Shown piece after piece: positions 30,618 through 41,760 of a stretch of 64,000 nt of DNA. The position numbers and the translations under genes were made by a program. Location: assembly GCA_013407085.1 (NCBI GenBank), contig JACCGJ010000272.1:62001-126000 (forward strand), written 5' to 3'. The notes below the pieces were generated by a model. It had not been told where the DNA came from and did no database searches. It saw only the letters and a list, made by a program, of their open reading frames with translations. This DNA comes from Atriophallophorus winterbourni (lineage: Eukaryota > Platyhelminthes > Trematoda > Plagiorchiida > Microphallidae). Each line of letters begins with the position of its first letter. Position 1 is the first letter of the stretch.

Positions 30618-31651
30618 TACGCGACGCAGTCCTTACTGCACCCATAGGTGACCGTTACCGTATCGTCAAACAAGCCGTAATTTTTCGCACGTTTCCGTCT
30701 GAACGATCTAGGCTGCAGCAGTTGTTCGGCAATTTAGAAATTACCAACAAAAAGCCATCTACCATACTAACGGAGATGCGCCGCCTGCTAGGGTCATCGC
30801 ACATGGACGAGTCCTTACTAAAGGAACAATGGCTCCAGCGCTTACCTGAGTGCGTGCAACCCATCTTGGTTGCTGCGAAAAGCACTCCGGTAGCTGAGCT
30901 TGCGGAAATGGCGGACAACATCGCTGAATGTATCCGTTCCTATCCGGATGCCCATGTTTCTACAGTAACCGCAGGACTATCACACACACACGGTACTCCA
31001 GCGAAAGGCAGTAATACGGATCTACTGTCTGAGGTTGCAACTTTACGCAATGGGGTTCGAAACCTCATACTCAACAGTATGTCACGATCACGTATCCCAT
31101 CCCGCCAACGCTCGAGTAGTCACACTCGATCACCCGTCTTCTGGATCCATCGGAAGTACCGCGATAATGAGCGGCGTTGCATTAAACCTTGCGCTTATCG
31201 CACATCGCCAGCGAAATACTCGGTCGGGCCCCCAACGACGACTTCTGTCTTGGGCACGGAGAGTTTAAGTCGTCTCTTCTCTATAAAGGATAAATCCACA
31301 GGACAACGTTTTCTGGTAGACACTGGTGCCGAAATCAGTGTACTGCCAGTAGACACTGGCGCAACGTCCAATCCGATGAGCCAACACTTAAAGGCAGCTA
31401 ACGGATCTCTTATAACAACCTACGGTCAACGCTCCTTGACCCTTGATTTAGGTTTACGTCGTGAATTCCGCTGGATTTTCACAATCGCTGCGGTTCCATT
31501 TGTGATCCTGGGCGTTGATTTCTTGCACTCGTTCGACATTCTTGTCGATTCTCGCCGCTCGCAGCTGATAGATGGGACTACTCGTCCTAAAGCTCTTGGT
31601 ACCCCGAGCAGAGATGCAATGATTTCTCCTGTGCTACATTTGGCGAAGTAG
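30618..31651 (+). pseudogene. CsRn1-like gag C-terminal part and protease
   Basis: Resumes gag after the LINE (RDAVLTAPIGDRYRIVKQAV, LPECVQPILVAAK). The nucleocapsid-like motif reads FWIHRKYRDNERRCIKPC: His and two Cys of the clade's CHCC pattern are present but the expected first Cys is Phe. An aspartic protease follows with FLVDTGAEISVLP (DTG catalytic) and FVILGVDFL. The frame ends TAG at 31649. The next pol residues need a frame change, so gag-pol is broken here or uses a shift. Confidence 0.8.
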
Positions 31652-31660
31652 AACCCTGCT

Positions 31661-32330
31661 ATGCCACTTTGTTCCCGAAATATCCTAAATTATTCCAATC
31701 ATCATGAATGCACTACTGGCGGTTACTACACCAGTAGAGCACCACATCGCCACCAGTGGTCCTCCAGTATACGGAAGACCAAGGCGATTACCGCCAGGGA
31801 AGTTGCAGATTGCACGCAAAGAATTCCAGCACATGCTGCAATTAGGTATTGTGCGGCCATCTAGTAGCCCTTGGTCATCTCCTGTGCACATGGCAACCAA
31901 GAAAAACCCAAACGATTGACGCCCCTGTGGTGATTACCGCAGGTTAAATAAAGCGACGGTACCCGATAGGTACCCGATTCCGTATATTCAAGACCTGGCT
32001 GCCAATATCCATAGGTGTACCATTTTTAGCAAGGTAGACCTGATTCAAGCGTATAACCAAATACCGGTCGCGGAAGCGGACATCCCAAAGACGTCAGTCA
32101 CCACACGATTCGGACTTTACGAATTTGTCCGTATGCCGTTTGGTTTATGTAATGCCGCTCAAACCTTCCAGCTATTCATGGACCAGGTTTGCAGAGGTCT
32201 GGATTGCGCTTACGTATATCTCGACGATGTACTGATTGCTAGCGCATCCAAAGAGGACCACATGCGCCACCTAACGGCACTTTTTGATCGTTTGTCCAGT
32301 CATGGGATAACGATCAATGCGTCTAAGTGA
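31661..32330 (+). pseudogene. CsRn1-like reverse transcriptase (broken)
   Basis: Frame changes near 31700 lead into PVYGRPRRLPPGKLQIARKE and LGIVRPSSSPWSSP. TGA stands at 31918-31920 where Trp is expected (NPND-RPCGDYR). The frame continues with FSKVDLIQAYNQIPV, RMPFGLCNAAQTFQ and YVYLDDVLIAS, keeping the YLDD active site. Near 32328 one base is missing, and the next domain continues in another frame. Non-functional because of the stop and shift. Confidence 0.85.
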
Positions 32331-34336
32331 GTTTCGGCCAGACTCAGATCGATTTCCTGGGTCATCAACTTTCAGCTTCGGGTATTCCGCCACTGGATGA
32401 AAACACTGACGCCATCCTTAACTTCCCAGAGCGAACAACGTTTAAGGAGCTCCGGCGTTTTCTGGGACTGGTAAACTTTTACCGCATGTTCATCCCACAG
32501 TGCGCACGAATCTCCCAGCCCTTGAGTGATTTGCTCCGTGGTAGTGCGAAGATATTACTACTTACGGAAGAAGCCAAATCGGCTTTCACTTTGTTAAAAT
32601 CCCACATAACAAACATCAAATCACTTAGCCACTATAGGCCCGACGCCCCGCTGTCCTTATTTACGGACGCATCTGCCGAAGCAGTGGGGGCGGTACTTCA
32701 ACAATACGTTGATGGGTCATGGTTCCCTATATCGTTCTTCTCTGAGCGGCTCCAGCCCGCAGATACCCGATATAGCACGTTCGGTAGAGAGCTTTCGGCT
32801 ATCTACCTCGGAATCAAACATTTTCGCCATTTTCTGGAGGGCAGACAGTTCGCAGTGTTTACTGATCATAAGCCCCTCATCCACTCGCTCAGCAAGTCAT
32901 CAGAGCGATATTCTCCTAGAGAGACGCAGCACCTGGATTTTGTCAGTAAATTCACGACTGACATACAGCGTTTCGCAGGTGCCCAAAACCCGGTCGCGGA
33001 TGCACTCTCTCGAATAAATGTAGTAGAGTTGCTGTCCCCCATCGACCTCGGTGAAATCGCCGCAGCGCAAGCTGCTGGCACCGAAACAGCACAGCTCAGG
33101 GATTCTACTTCCCTTGACATTAGACTTTTACCCTTGCCTGACGGCTCGGGCGATATCCTGTGCGACGTTTCACAAATCACACCCCGACCACTGATTCCAT
33201 CTGCATTCAGGCGGCGCGTTTTTGAGGGATTACACAATCTCTCCCATCCTGGCATTCGTGCCAGTGTTAAAATGATACCGGCTCGATTTATTTGGCCAAA
33301 AGCTAGTAAGGATATTCGAAGTTGGGCCAAAGCGTGTCGTGAATGCCAGCTCACGAAAATCCATCAACACACCAAGAGTCCATTAGGAACTTTTGTCGAA
33401 CCGGATGAGCGCTTCTCACACATACACGTAGACTTAGTCGGCCCATTGCCCCCTCCACGTGGCCACATATATATCCTCACGATATTCGACCGTTTCACCA
33501 GGTGGCCTGTGGCCATCCCACTTCACAACTGCTCTTCCGAGACAGTTGCACATGCCTTTTTCGAGCGTTGGGTGGCACATTTCGGTTGTCCGGGTATTGT
33601 CACTACGGACCGGTGTTCCCATTTCGATGGTGCCTTCAGTAAATTGCTAGCTACTCTGGGTTGCCAGCATCACCGAACTACAGCTTACCACCCCGCGGCG
33701 AATGGGATGGTCGAAAGGTTGCACAGGCAGCTTAAGGCGGCATTGATGGCGCATGGAGGTATTGACTGGACCGAAGTCCTACCGATCGTCCTCCTAGGTT
33801 TGAGGTCAACCTTTAAAACCCCTTTGCAAGCTACCGTAGCCGAATTGACATACGGTCGCGCCATCGCTCTACCTGGCGAGTATGTCGCCCCACACAAACA
33901 ATCACCCTTCGCCTACGGCGATTACGTGGCGCGCTTGCGCCATTACATGGGTCGTTTTCGCCCATCACCCCCGCGGCTTCAGGCCAAATCATCACATGTC
34001 CCAAAGGAGTTGGCTGATTGTCCACATGTTTTTCTCCGGAATGACATGGTGAAGCATCCTCTTCACCCTCCTTATACTGGACCGTTCAGAGTAATTCGGC
34101 GCTCTCCCAAAACGGTCGTCATTGACCGTGTCGGCAAGCATGACACTGTCTCAATCGACAGAGTCAAACCGGCTTTCATGGACGAGGAAGTTATCCCAAA
34201 TGACCCAACGCCAACCCCGGCACCACTGGTCATTACCCCTCCTGTCCCTACAGCTAACCCAGAGCCGGCCACTACAGGAACTAAACGTGCCAAACGGCAA
34301 CCCGTTCGATTCGCAGATTTTGTTGTAGATAGTTAA
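32327..34336 (+). pseudogene. CsRn1-like pol: RT connection, RNase H, integrase
   Basis: 669 codons open. Order: IDFLGHQLSASGIPPL (end of RT), RNase H with LFTDASAEAVGAVL and VFTDHKPL, and the integrase zinc-binding HNLSHPG..CRECQLTK. The integrase core follows with IHVDLVGPLPP (first Asp), IVTTDRCSHFDGAF (second Asp) and HPAANGMVERLHR (Glu), so the D,D-35-E set is complete. It ends with a proline-rich tail. It depends on upstream frames that are broken. Confidence 0.9.
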
Positions 34337-35044
34337 TACTTTCATATCTATCGGCATACACGCGTGCATTATTTCGTACCTCATTCTAATCACTCGGTCG
34401 TGGCCCTAAACCCATGCACCAGGGAGTTTTCTTTTTCTTTTTTCCCTCAGGTACGCACCCACCCACCGCTGATGCCACCGAATCGCGCACCCTTCCTGGT
34501 CCACCTACGCTTGCCCCCAACTCACCCGGTAGCCCTAGCCACCAACAAGAGCACAATTGTTCCAACACGCCTGTCACGTCACACAAGGTCCTTACCAGCC
34601 CAGATTGACGCGCCAACCGATTCTCCTGGCGCGGCCGTTTACCATCCTTCTTCGGGACACAGGAAATTCTGAGCAGGGACTGTGTTTTCGAAGCTTCTGG
34701 TTCTTGTTGTCAAGCCTACGAATGCGCCTGTTTCTGCTCAAATTGGGTTCATACTAAGACCACGCCGAACAGGAAAATCCCGCTAGCAGCTCTTCACTCC
34801 ATGTGAGGCGGCTCGGCAGTACGTTCACTCACATGTGAGACGCTACTTGGCTTAGTCCTGATCGGTTCACCGTACATCCTACTCTCGAACCACCGAAGAT
34901 CGACCCACGCAGACCGAGCGCCCTGGCTGACTTCTATGTGACTGGTTGCTGAGAGACTACGTTCCTACCCAGGGTAACCTGACACCCGCCTGCGCCACGC
35001 TACTGGCAACTCCCGATCAGAAGTCTTCGTTGACCAGACTTCTT
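34337..35044 (+). other. LTR element 3' untranslated region
   Basis: Between the integrase stop and the polypurine tract. It includes a long pyrimidine run (34428-34449, ending CCCTCAG) and a proline-coding open stretch without recognisable domain. No envelope gene is seen. Confidence 0.5.
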
Positions 35045-35053
35045 GGAGGGGGG
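35045..35053 (+). promoter_or_regulatory. Polypurine tract
   Basis: GGAGGGGGG three bases before the 3' LTR; the plus-strand primer for reverse transcription in LTR elements. Confidence 0.75.
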
Positions 35054-35056
35054 CTG

Positions 35057-35238
35057 TGTAACACCGCTTGTTTTGCCTCATCAAAACATTGACCTTGACA
35101 ATTATTAACTTCCGTTTCGTTCGTGCGTGCATCGTGATCGCTCTGTACATGTTTTGGCTACCGCTATATATCTTCCAGTCAACCTGCCTTTTCTCCAACG
35201 TTCTTGGGGATATTATTGTAGTAATCTGGTCTACTACA
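35057..35238 (+). repeat. 3' LTR
   Basis: TGTAACACCGCTTG through GGTCTACTACA, about 98 percent identical to the 5' LTR. It is followed by the GCGT target duplication. Confidence 0.92.
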
Positions 35239-35400
35239 GCGTTGCAAAAAGAATCTGTTTCGGAAAAGTGCCTTTTTTCTGCAACGCTCGCAATTCGCTG
35301 CAGATTGAAGCCAATTGCGAGTTAATCGTTGCTAAATTACCGAGACGCGGCTCGGTTTTTTATTGTTGGGAAGCGCGGTAACTTTTGAGCTGGCTGGCTG
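35239..35400 (-). mobile_element. RTE-like LINE copy 4, proximal part
   Basis: The reverse strand reads LRALQKKGTFPKQILFAT up to the LTR, and the peptide continues with PHPDWRKSRGG on the other side at 25879. This gives the empty site and proves the LTR element landed in an antisense RTE-like copy. Confidence 0.7.
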
Positions 35401-36001
35401 TTTTTCTTACGCTGACTAAGGTTCTCAGGTAGAGGGTGTCTTTTATTGGACCAGTTTATTAATTTTTCTCAAAAACTAGGTATCCAATGAGTGTAGTAAG
35501 GATAGATTCAAATCACACATTGCAATTCCTTCCCGTTACGTGGGGCTAGAATCTAATGCATTAGTTTCATCCGTTCATAAATCAGCTCTAATCACACCCT
35601 TGGAAACCTTGTGAACAAAGAGAAGGATCGGCTTTTAGCTTTCATGATCAAATAGAGAAAAGCATCGTTCTCCTCCTGAGTGATAACAAAAACCTTGACG
35701 TTGTCTATGTAGGCATACTTGTTTTTCTTGTATTTACGAAATTTATGATGCCATCAATAGCACGCTGAAAACATGCTTCAAAATTTTGAGTTTAGTTTGC
35801 ACAGCAAAGTAAATGGTTAACGGGTCGATCGGATGTCCAGAATTTCTTTCGTTGGAAAGCTGCAGAGAAGCAACCACCAATCTCAAAACGTTATTTCTTT
35901 TTCTCCGTTTTAAGAGGATGATCAGGACGCCAAGGGATTATCCGGATTTTATTTAGGGAGCACCGCTTTATAACAGATGCTGGGAAAACACAGTTTTTCT
36001 T
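35401..36001. other. No gene recognised
   Basis: The reverse strand carries weak protein-like stretches (SGHPIDPLTIYFAVQTKLK) suggesting a very old retroelement, but no family could be named. Confidence 0.3.
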
Positions 36002-36206
36002 TGTAACAATTTTGTTTTACTGTACTTGGGAACAATTGTCCTTGATATAGTTTCCTTCCACGCGTGTTCAGCGATTGCTCCTCTATACCTTCGTACACAC
36101 GTTGACTACCGTGATAAGTCTTCATTCTCCTGTGCGTATTCTCCTACCTTCGTGGGACGTTATTGTAGTTGTCATTCTACTACAAATTGATGAGCCCGAC
36201 GTGATT
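36002..36206 (+). repeat. Second CsRn1-type LTR with primer site
   Basis: A 183-bp LTR-like unit from TGTAACAATTTTG to CATTCTACTACA (36184), the same length and ends as the LTRs at 25880 and 35057 but well diverged. AATTGATGAGCCCGACGTGATT follows, a better tRNA-Trp match than the nested element has. No gag follows, so it is an old remnant. Confidence 0.7.
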
Positions 36207-36599
36207 CACAAAACCTTCAATTACTACAATTGCAATACATTACTCACGCCGCTCACGTTTTCTGTTTTCGGGAAAGTCAATCATGTGTGATTGATTTGAA
36301 TCTGTATGCCGCGTTACGTTAAGATGTGTAATCCGGTTTATTGATTACAATAATCATATGGCTTACACAGTTAACGGTAAAATATTCGCTGGGTCGACGG
36401 GTACAAATTGGTAAGCCCCGAAAATTTTTCTTTTTGAAATTTTCGTTCGTGCTATGTACTCCCATTTATTTTGATTTCGCTCTCACATATTTTTCATTTA
36501 CGGTATGGATCTTAAGTTAATATTTTCCGGTACACCATTTGAGGATATTCCTACAGACGCTATGTCACACTTTATCCTTCCATAGTTTGGTTCGCACAA
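36207..36599. other. Decayed LTR-element leader
   Basis: A second ACAAATTGGTAAGCCCCGA at 36404-36422 again resembles an LTR end plus primer site, suggesting another ruined CsRn1-type copy. Nothing else is recognised. Confidence 0.3.
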
Positions 36600-36940
36600 A
36601 TCATATCAGTCTAGGCCCGAACAACCTGACAGCATCTAAGCCCACATGCAGTTTCTGATTGTGCTTCGCTTTGCCTCAAATAGGCTAGTGATTTCATATA
36701 TCATACATTGTTCACGCATATTGTTGCATTGTTTCCTGAATAGGTAACCTCTACCCATGCTCATGAAAAGAACCCTACCTTACTTTCCAGATATCCGGAA
36801 AAAAACGTTTGAAACGTACGAACTGTATACACAATATCGAATTGCCCAACCGCATAACGTCAAAGGAAATCTGAGCGAGTGATTGGCTTTTAGCCACCTT
36901 CAGGCATGTGCAACTTGAACTTGAACTTGAACGGAACGGA
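36600..36940 (+). repeat. Long form of repeat A, left flank of CR1-like remnant
   Basis: The repeat A 3' module (TAGGCCCGAACAACCTGAC ... GATTTCATATATC) extended by about 240 bp containing ACCTTACTTTCCAGATATCC and ACGAACTGTATACAC. The same long unit lies at 40430-40765 in direct orientation on the other side of the CR1-like remnant. Confidence 0.7.
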
Positions 36941-36945
36941 ACTGA

Positions 36946-39900
36946 TTGAGTAAAGTTGAGGCTAAGCTAAATGTAGTGAAAAGAGTGCCTACTTCTGAAA
37001 ATGCTTTTAGATCTCCAGTCTCAAAGGAACCACATTTGGATTCTCAGAAGCGATGCCTTATTATGGTGAATGCTCATGAGCAAACCAGGGACACGGCCGA
37101 AATACGAATGCAACAAGAGCGCACTTTTCTACAATCAACTTTTTCAAAGCTTTTTAATCTAGGGGAGGAAGGAGTTACCATCATTTCTACACCCGACTTG
37201 GCCGTGAGAAGAAGGAGCATAAACTTCGGTCGCTGAAAATTGTTTTAGCTGAGGAAGAGCAAGTCCATCGCGTTCATCGTCTTAATGGTGAGCCGTTCAA
37301 GATACTACCTGCTCTTTCTCCTGAGGGTAGAATCAAAATGAGAACAGCCACCCAAGAATTGCGAGTGCGTAGAGAACCTGGCGAAGTAGATATACATATT
37401 GTGGATTTTCGGCTAGTGAGGAGGAGGCGCACATTCGTTGAAAGCCTCTGTCAATCCTACTCCAGTTAAGCGTTCTTTGAAGAGATTTCGAGTCTTGCTT
37501 TTCAATGTCAGGAGTCTACGCAATAAACTTGGGGAGGTTAATGAAATTGTCTGTGGGCGAAAGCCAGATATAAATGCTGTTACGGAATCGTGGTTAACAA
37601 TTGATATATCTGATATGTAGCGCGCCTTACCACACTATACGCTTTTTAGGAGTGACAGAGTAGCTTCGAGATATGCCGGTGGCGTTGCCATATCCTTTAA
37701 ATAGCACCTGATAGTGGAAGTCATGGGGAGTTTTCAACATTATCCTGGAAATACCGAAAGCATCTAGTGTGAGGTAAAGTCTAGCTTTGGGGCTGCATCA
37801 CTTGGGGTCATTTACCGATCACCTGGCGTTTACGTTCCTGCGTTATGTTATCAAATCAAACGGTATGGTATCACCGGTGACTGTATCGCACTTGGAGATC
37901 TGAATACTCCCAATATAAACTGAGCGGATTTAATTTCGAGGGGTGAACCGTTTCAACAATATTTTCTAGACCCGATTTCAGAGCTGAATTTGGTGCAAAA
38001 TGTAAACGATCCCTCGATGATCTGTGTCTGACAGTTCCTTCAATATTGGATTTGGTGGTCGCACCCAGGTTTTCCGATTTTACGAATCTGTCGATCGGGA
38101 CCCCAATTGGCTGCAGCGATCACTGTTCTTTATGGTTCGTTTGGAAACGGGGTTTTTAACCGACAATACGTACGCATGCCCGGAGAAACTACTGGAAATT
38201 AGACTCAAGGAGTCTAATCACGTCTGCAGACTCGATTGACTGGTCACTTCCTCCATCTACGAATGTTGATACATATTGGTTGGACGTTTTGAGTAAAAGC
38301 GGATCGCTTGAAAATCATGCCCCATTGATGAATGGAAGATCCCCCGCTGAGGAACCGCCGTGGTTTGATAAAGTTATTTGTAAATACTTGAAGGGAAAAA
38401 AGCGGTTGTAGCGGAAGTTTTGTTCTAGTCAATGCACCGATGACAGTGTCACCTACAAAGTTATCCGCAACAAATTTATGTCCCTTAAAAGAGAAAAAAG
38501 GCAGAACTTTGAAACTCTTTTGGTGAAAGAAGCCAATTAGGTGCCGAAACGCTTGTTTGCGTACATTAGACTTAGAACCAAAGCTTATCAACAAGTACCT
38601 TGATTAAGATCTCTAGGAGGTTCGACTGAACATGAAGATGAACGTAAAGCAGTTCTTCTCGCCGCTCAAAACAGTTTGGTTTACAAAGAGGAGACATTTG
38701 CAATTTCTCTGCTCCATTAGAGTAGCGCCGAAATGCCGGATATCTCGATCTCGCTATTGATGTTGCATTATTTACTTGAACGATTCGATGTACACTCAGC
38801 ACGTGGCCCGGATGGAATACATCCAATGCTTTTAAAGATATTGTCGAGTATCATACACTAACCACTGGCGCTAATCTTAAATTTATCCCTGAGGTGTGGT
38901 ACGTTACCTCAAGATTGGAAGGACGGCATTGTCAAACCAATTTATAAGGGCCGCGAAACCAGTGATCGGGCTAACAACCGACCGTTTGCCCTCACTTCGG
39001 TAGTTTGGAAGACTCTGGAATGGTTGCTGAAAAAACAGATAGAAGATTTTCTATTTTCAATTAGTCAGCTAACATCTGCTCAGCATGGTTTCACGCAAAG
39101 ATAAGGTACTGCCCGTAATAACGGCGAAGCCCTACAACAGTGAACAGGATTTCTTTAACTGACATTCTCCTGGACTATGTTGCTGATATAAAGAGACGCG
39201 GCTTACAAGGGATTAACCCTCTGTCGTCTATCTGGATATGAAGGTCCTGACTAACCAATCTTCTAGGGTTTCTTGATGAAGTGACATTACTCCTCGATGA
39301 CAGGAGAGTAGTCGAAGTATGCTATCTTGATTTTCCAAAGGCACTTGACTCAGTGAACCATGAGAACCTTCTGCACAACCTAAGTATGTCGGGCATCGCA
39401 GGTGAACTGCATCGATGGTTAGACAGCTTCCTAATTAATCGCACTGACTATGTTAGAATTACAGGGGTGTGCTCGGAGGAATCACTGATTCTCAGTGAAG
39501 TGCCTCAAGGGTCGGTGCTTGATCCACTACTTTTTATTATTTTTGTACACAACCTGGTAGACTACTTGGGTTCACACTGCTGTTTGTTTTCTGATGATGT
39601 TAAAATCCTAGGAATCGACATTAGAGATACTCTTATCTCTGATTTTGAAAAAGTAATCGAGTGGACAAAGACCCGCGACTTGCCACTAAACTTGGGGAAG
39701 AGCTGTGTTCTGACGACTGATGTAGCGACAACCCGAATAGAAGTTAGCGAAGGAACTATCAGAATAGCTGCTGCTCAGAAAGTGAAGGATCCCAGCATTA
39801 CTATAACATGCGACTTCAAGTGGACTACTAAATATGCCAAATCTGCAAACAAGGCTCGCGGAGAATTGTTCAGACTTTGCTCAGCGTTATCATGCCGAAA

Positions 39901-40395
39901 ACCTTCAATCTTCATTCCCTTATACAAAGTAGTCGTGCGGCCTCACTTGAAATACTGCGTTCAATGCTGAGCACCGTACTTAAAAAAAGATATAGCATGT
40001 CTCGAAAGAGTTCAGCGCCTTGCAACTACGATGGTTAGGGGTCAGACAGGTAAAAACTATGAGGCAAGACTCAAGAACAACGGTTTGTACTCACTAAAAA
40101 GATGGTGGCTGCGAGGTGACCTAATAGAAGCCTTCAAGATTCTAAAGGGTCTTACGGGTGATAATATTACTGAAATCCTTAAACTTGCCCCTAAAGCAGC
40201 TACAAGGGGTTATTCTATGAGACTTCTTAAGAGTAGGCCCAGGTTGCTGGCACGTGAGTACTATTTCAGCAACCGTGTCGTCAACTTCTGGAACAAGCTT
40301 TCAGATTGTAAGGTAAGCGTCTTCAATTTGTTGAGATTTATGAGGGAATTAGACGTTAAATGGTCTATCATATTTCCGCACGTTTTCTAATAAAA
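36946..40395 (+). mobile_element. CR1-like LINE, decayed near-full copy
   Basis: ORF1 end at 36946-37440 (RCLIMVNAHEQTRD). Endonuclease at 37440-38230 (FNVRSLRNKLGEVNEIV, VTESWLTIDISD, ending near SDH-type sequence at 38110). A linker follows at 38280-38900. RT and C-terminus at 39281-40390 show VCYLDFPKALDSVNHENLL, VPQGSVLDPLLFIIF and CCLFSDDVKIL, with SDD in place of ADD. The C-terminal end is VVNFWNKLSDCKVS. Multiple stops. It ends in an A-rich stretch at about 40395. Confidence 0.82.
39281..39970 (+). pseudogene. CR1-like reverse-transcriptase fragment
   Basis: 229 open codons covering palm motif A (LDFPKALDSVNHE), motif B-like QGSVLDPLLF, and the active-site box FSDDVK followed by EWTKTRDLPLNLGKSCVL and YKVVVRPHLKYC. 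It stops at 39970, and the same protein continues from about 40000 in another frame. Confidence 0.8.
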
Positions 40396-40429
40396 ACAAA
40401 AAAAACGTATTTTTACGTTTTATATCGTA

Positions 40430-40765
40430 TATGTATAGGCCTGGGCAACCTGACAGAAATTAGCCCACATGCAGTCTATGACTGTGTTTCACTCTACCTC
40501 TACTAGGCTAATGATTTCATACTCCATACATTGTACACGCTTATTATTGCATTGTTTACTGAATAGCTGACCTCTCACCGTGCTGGTGAAGAGAAACCAT
40601 ACCTTACTTTCCAGATATCCGGAAACAAAAACGTGTGAAAATTACGAACTGTATACTCGATATCAGAGCGCCAAGTGCTCAATCGAATACCTTCGAAGGA
40701 GCCCTTTGCGCCTGATTGGCTTTTAGCCACATTCAGCCCTGTGCAACTTGAACCTGAACTGGAAT
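40430..40765 (+). repeat. Long form of repeat A, right flank of CR1-like remnant
   Basis: Same unit as 36600-36940: TAGGCCTGGGCAACCTGAC, GGCTAATGATTTCATAC, ACCTTACTTTCCAGATATCC, ACGAACTGTATAC and GATTGGCTTTTAGCCAC. Visibly diverged from its partner but alignable throughout. Confidence 0.7.
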
Positions 40766-41122
40766 CTCAAGGTTGTTTGAGGCCGCGGCTTTTGAACTCC
40801 GTCTTATACTATTAATTATTGTCTTCTTGTTAGATGGCAGAGCCGGAAACCTTTTCAGCCTCATCATATTGTAATTAGCTATATAGACCAGTAGATGATC
40901 ACATGAAGTCATCAGTTCAGTGTTATACATCTTCCCACTGATTTAAGGAAGTTCTTTTTTCACTGGTTACTTGAAATTGTTTTCATATTTTGCTGCAAGT
41001 ACCTTATCTGAAACGCATTCCATAAGCTATCAACTCTTGCTGAAAGTTTGAATTTTTTGCTAGGCGTGGTGTCCGCTTTTTAAGCTTTAAAGCCAAAGCA
41101 ACCGTCCGCAAGTCCGTCATGC

Positions 41123-41245
41123 ACTGGAGGACGTGGTGGGAATGTGCCTTGGGCTAACACTTCTCCCTATAAAAAGCCACAAATGTCCAATCAAGGTGTA
41201 TGCTATACGCGAACATGGCCCGCTATAAGGCCTATTTGCCTCCGT
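41123..41245 (+). repeat. CR1-like LINE 3' tail
   Basis: GGAGGACGTGGTGGGAATGT ... GTCCAATCAAGGTGTATGC ... CCCGCTATAAGGCC, matching the tail at 25235-25352. 5'-truncated; the sequence just upstream (40770-41122) was not identified. Confidence 0.6.
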
Positions 41246-41514
41246 TTTTTCTCTCATCATGTAGCACGCTGTGTGTGACCCTCTGTACACACCACCCAGT
41301 GGTTTCTTACAAGCTATCAGCTTTTATTACTACAATAAAACTATAGATTATATCCACGGGTTCTTAAGCCTACACACGATGAAATAACTGGCGCATTTCC
41401 TCTCCATTGGCTTCTCGTAATATTCGACGAGTTAACAGGAAACCGTAGCTCACACGCCGAATAATTAGCGACGTGATGTTGGGACGTTAAGCTCTTATCG
41501 CATTATCAAAGGAT

Positions 41515-41760
41515 TTTTGGGCACGGATGTGCAATCGTGCAGCATTTCTGTGCTGTGCGGCTAACATCGTGCTAAATTGATTGGCCAACAGTAGTGAGCT
41601 GCATGCGAGTACACGCTGGAGTCTCACTACCATTTCTATTTCAATTCTCCCCTCATATCTGTATTGGCCTGGGCAACCTGACAGTATCTTAGCCCACGTG
41701 CAGTCTCTGACTGTGCGACACTTTGCCTGGATCAGGCTTGTGCTTTCATACCATACCATC
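41515..41760 (+). repeat. SINE-like repeat A, full near-consensus copy
   Basis: Complete unit: GGCACGGATGTGCAATCGTG, GTGCTGTGCGGCTAAC, AGTAGTGAGCTGCATGC, TCTCACTACCATTTC, CTGGGCAACCTGACAG and GGATCAGGCTTGTGC with a CATACCATACCAT tail. It abuts the gypsy gag fragment and is the best copy to use as a family reference. Confidence 0.85.

Larger units (their letters stand above)
25880..35238 (+). mobile_element. CsRn1-like Ty3/gypsy LTR retrotransposon
   Basis: Two LTRs of 183 and 182 bp (TG..CA) bracket a primer site resembling the tRNA-Trp complement, gag, protease, RT, RNase H and integrase, and a polypurine tract. The target duplication is GCAT at the left and GCGT at the right, one base apart. 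Removing a 4.24-kb LINE inserted in gag leaves about 5.1 kb, the size of CsRn1. The two LTRs differ at about four positions, so insertion is fairly recent. Gag and pol carry a slipped A-run, a TGG-to-TGA change and at least two frameshifts, so this copy is not autonomous. CsRn1 assignment rests on the tRNA-Trp-type primer site and the gag CHCC-like motif. Confidence 0.88.

Noticed and set aside
34414..34672. Proline-rich frame after the CsRn1-like integrase as an envelope gene
   Set aside because: No signal peptide or membrane anchor and low-complexity Pro/Thr content; CsRn1-type elements are not known for env. Taken as 3' untranslated region.
36404..36422. Third CsRn1 LTR end
   Set aside because: Only about 18 bases resemble an LTR end plus primer site; no 183-bp LTR can be traced upstream, so it is mentioned only as possible.
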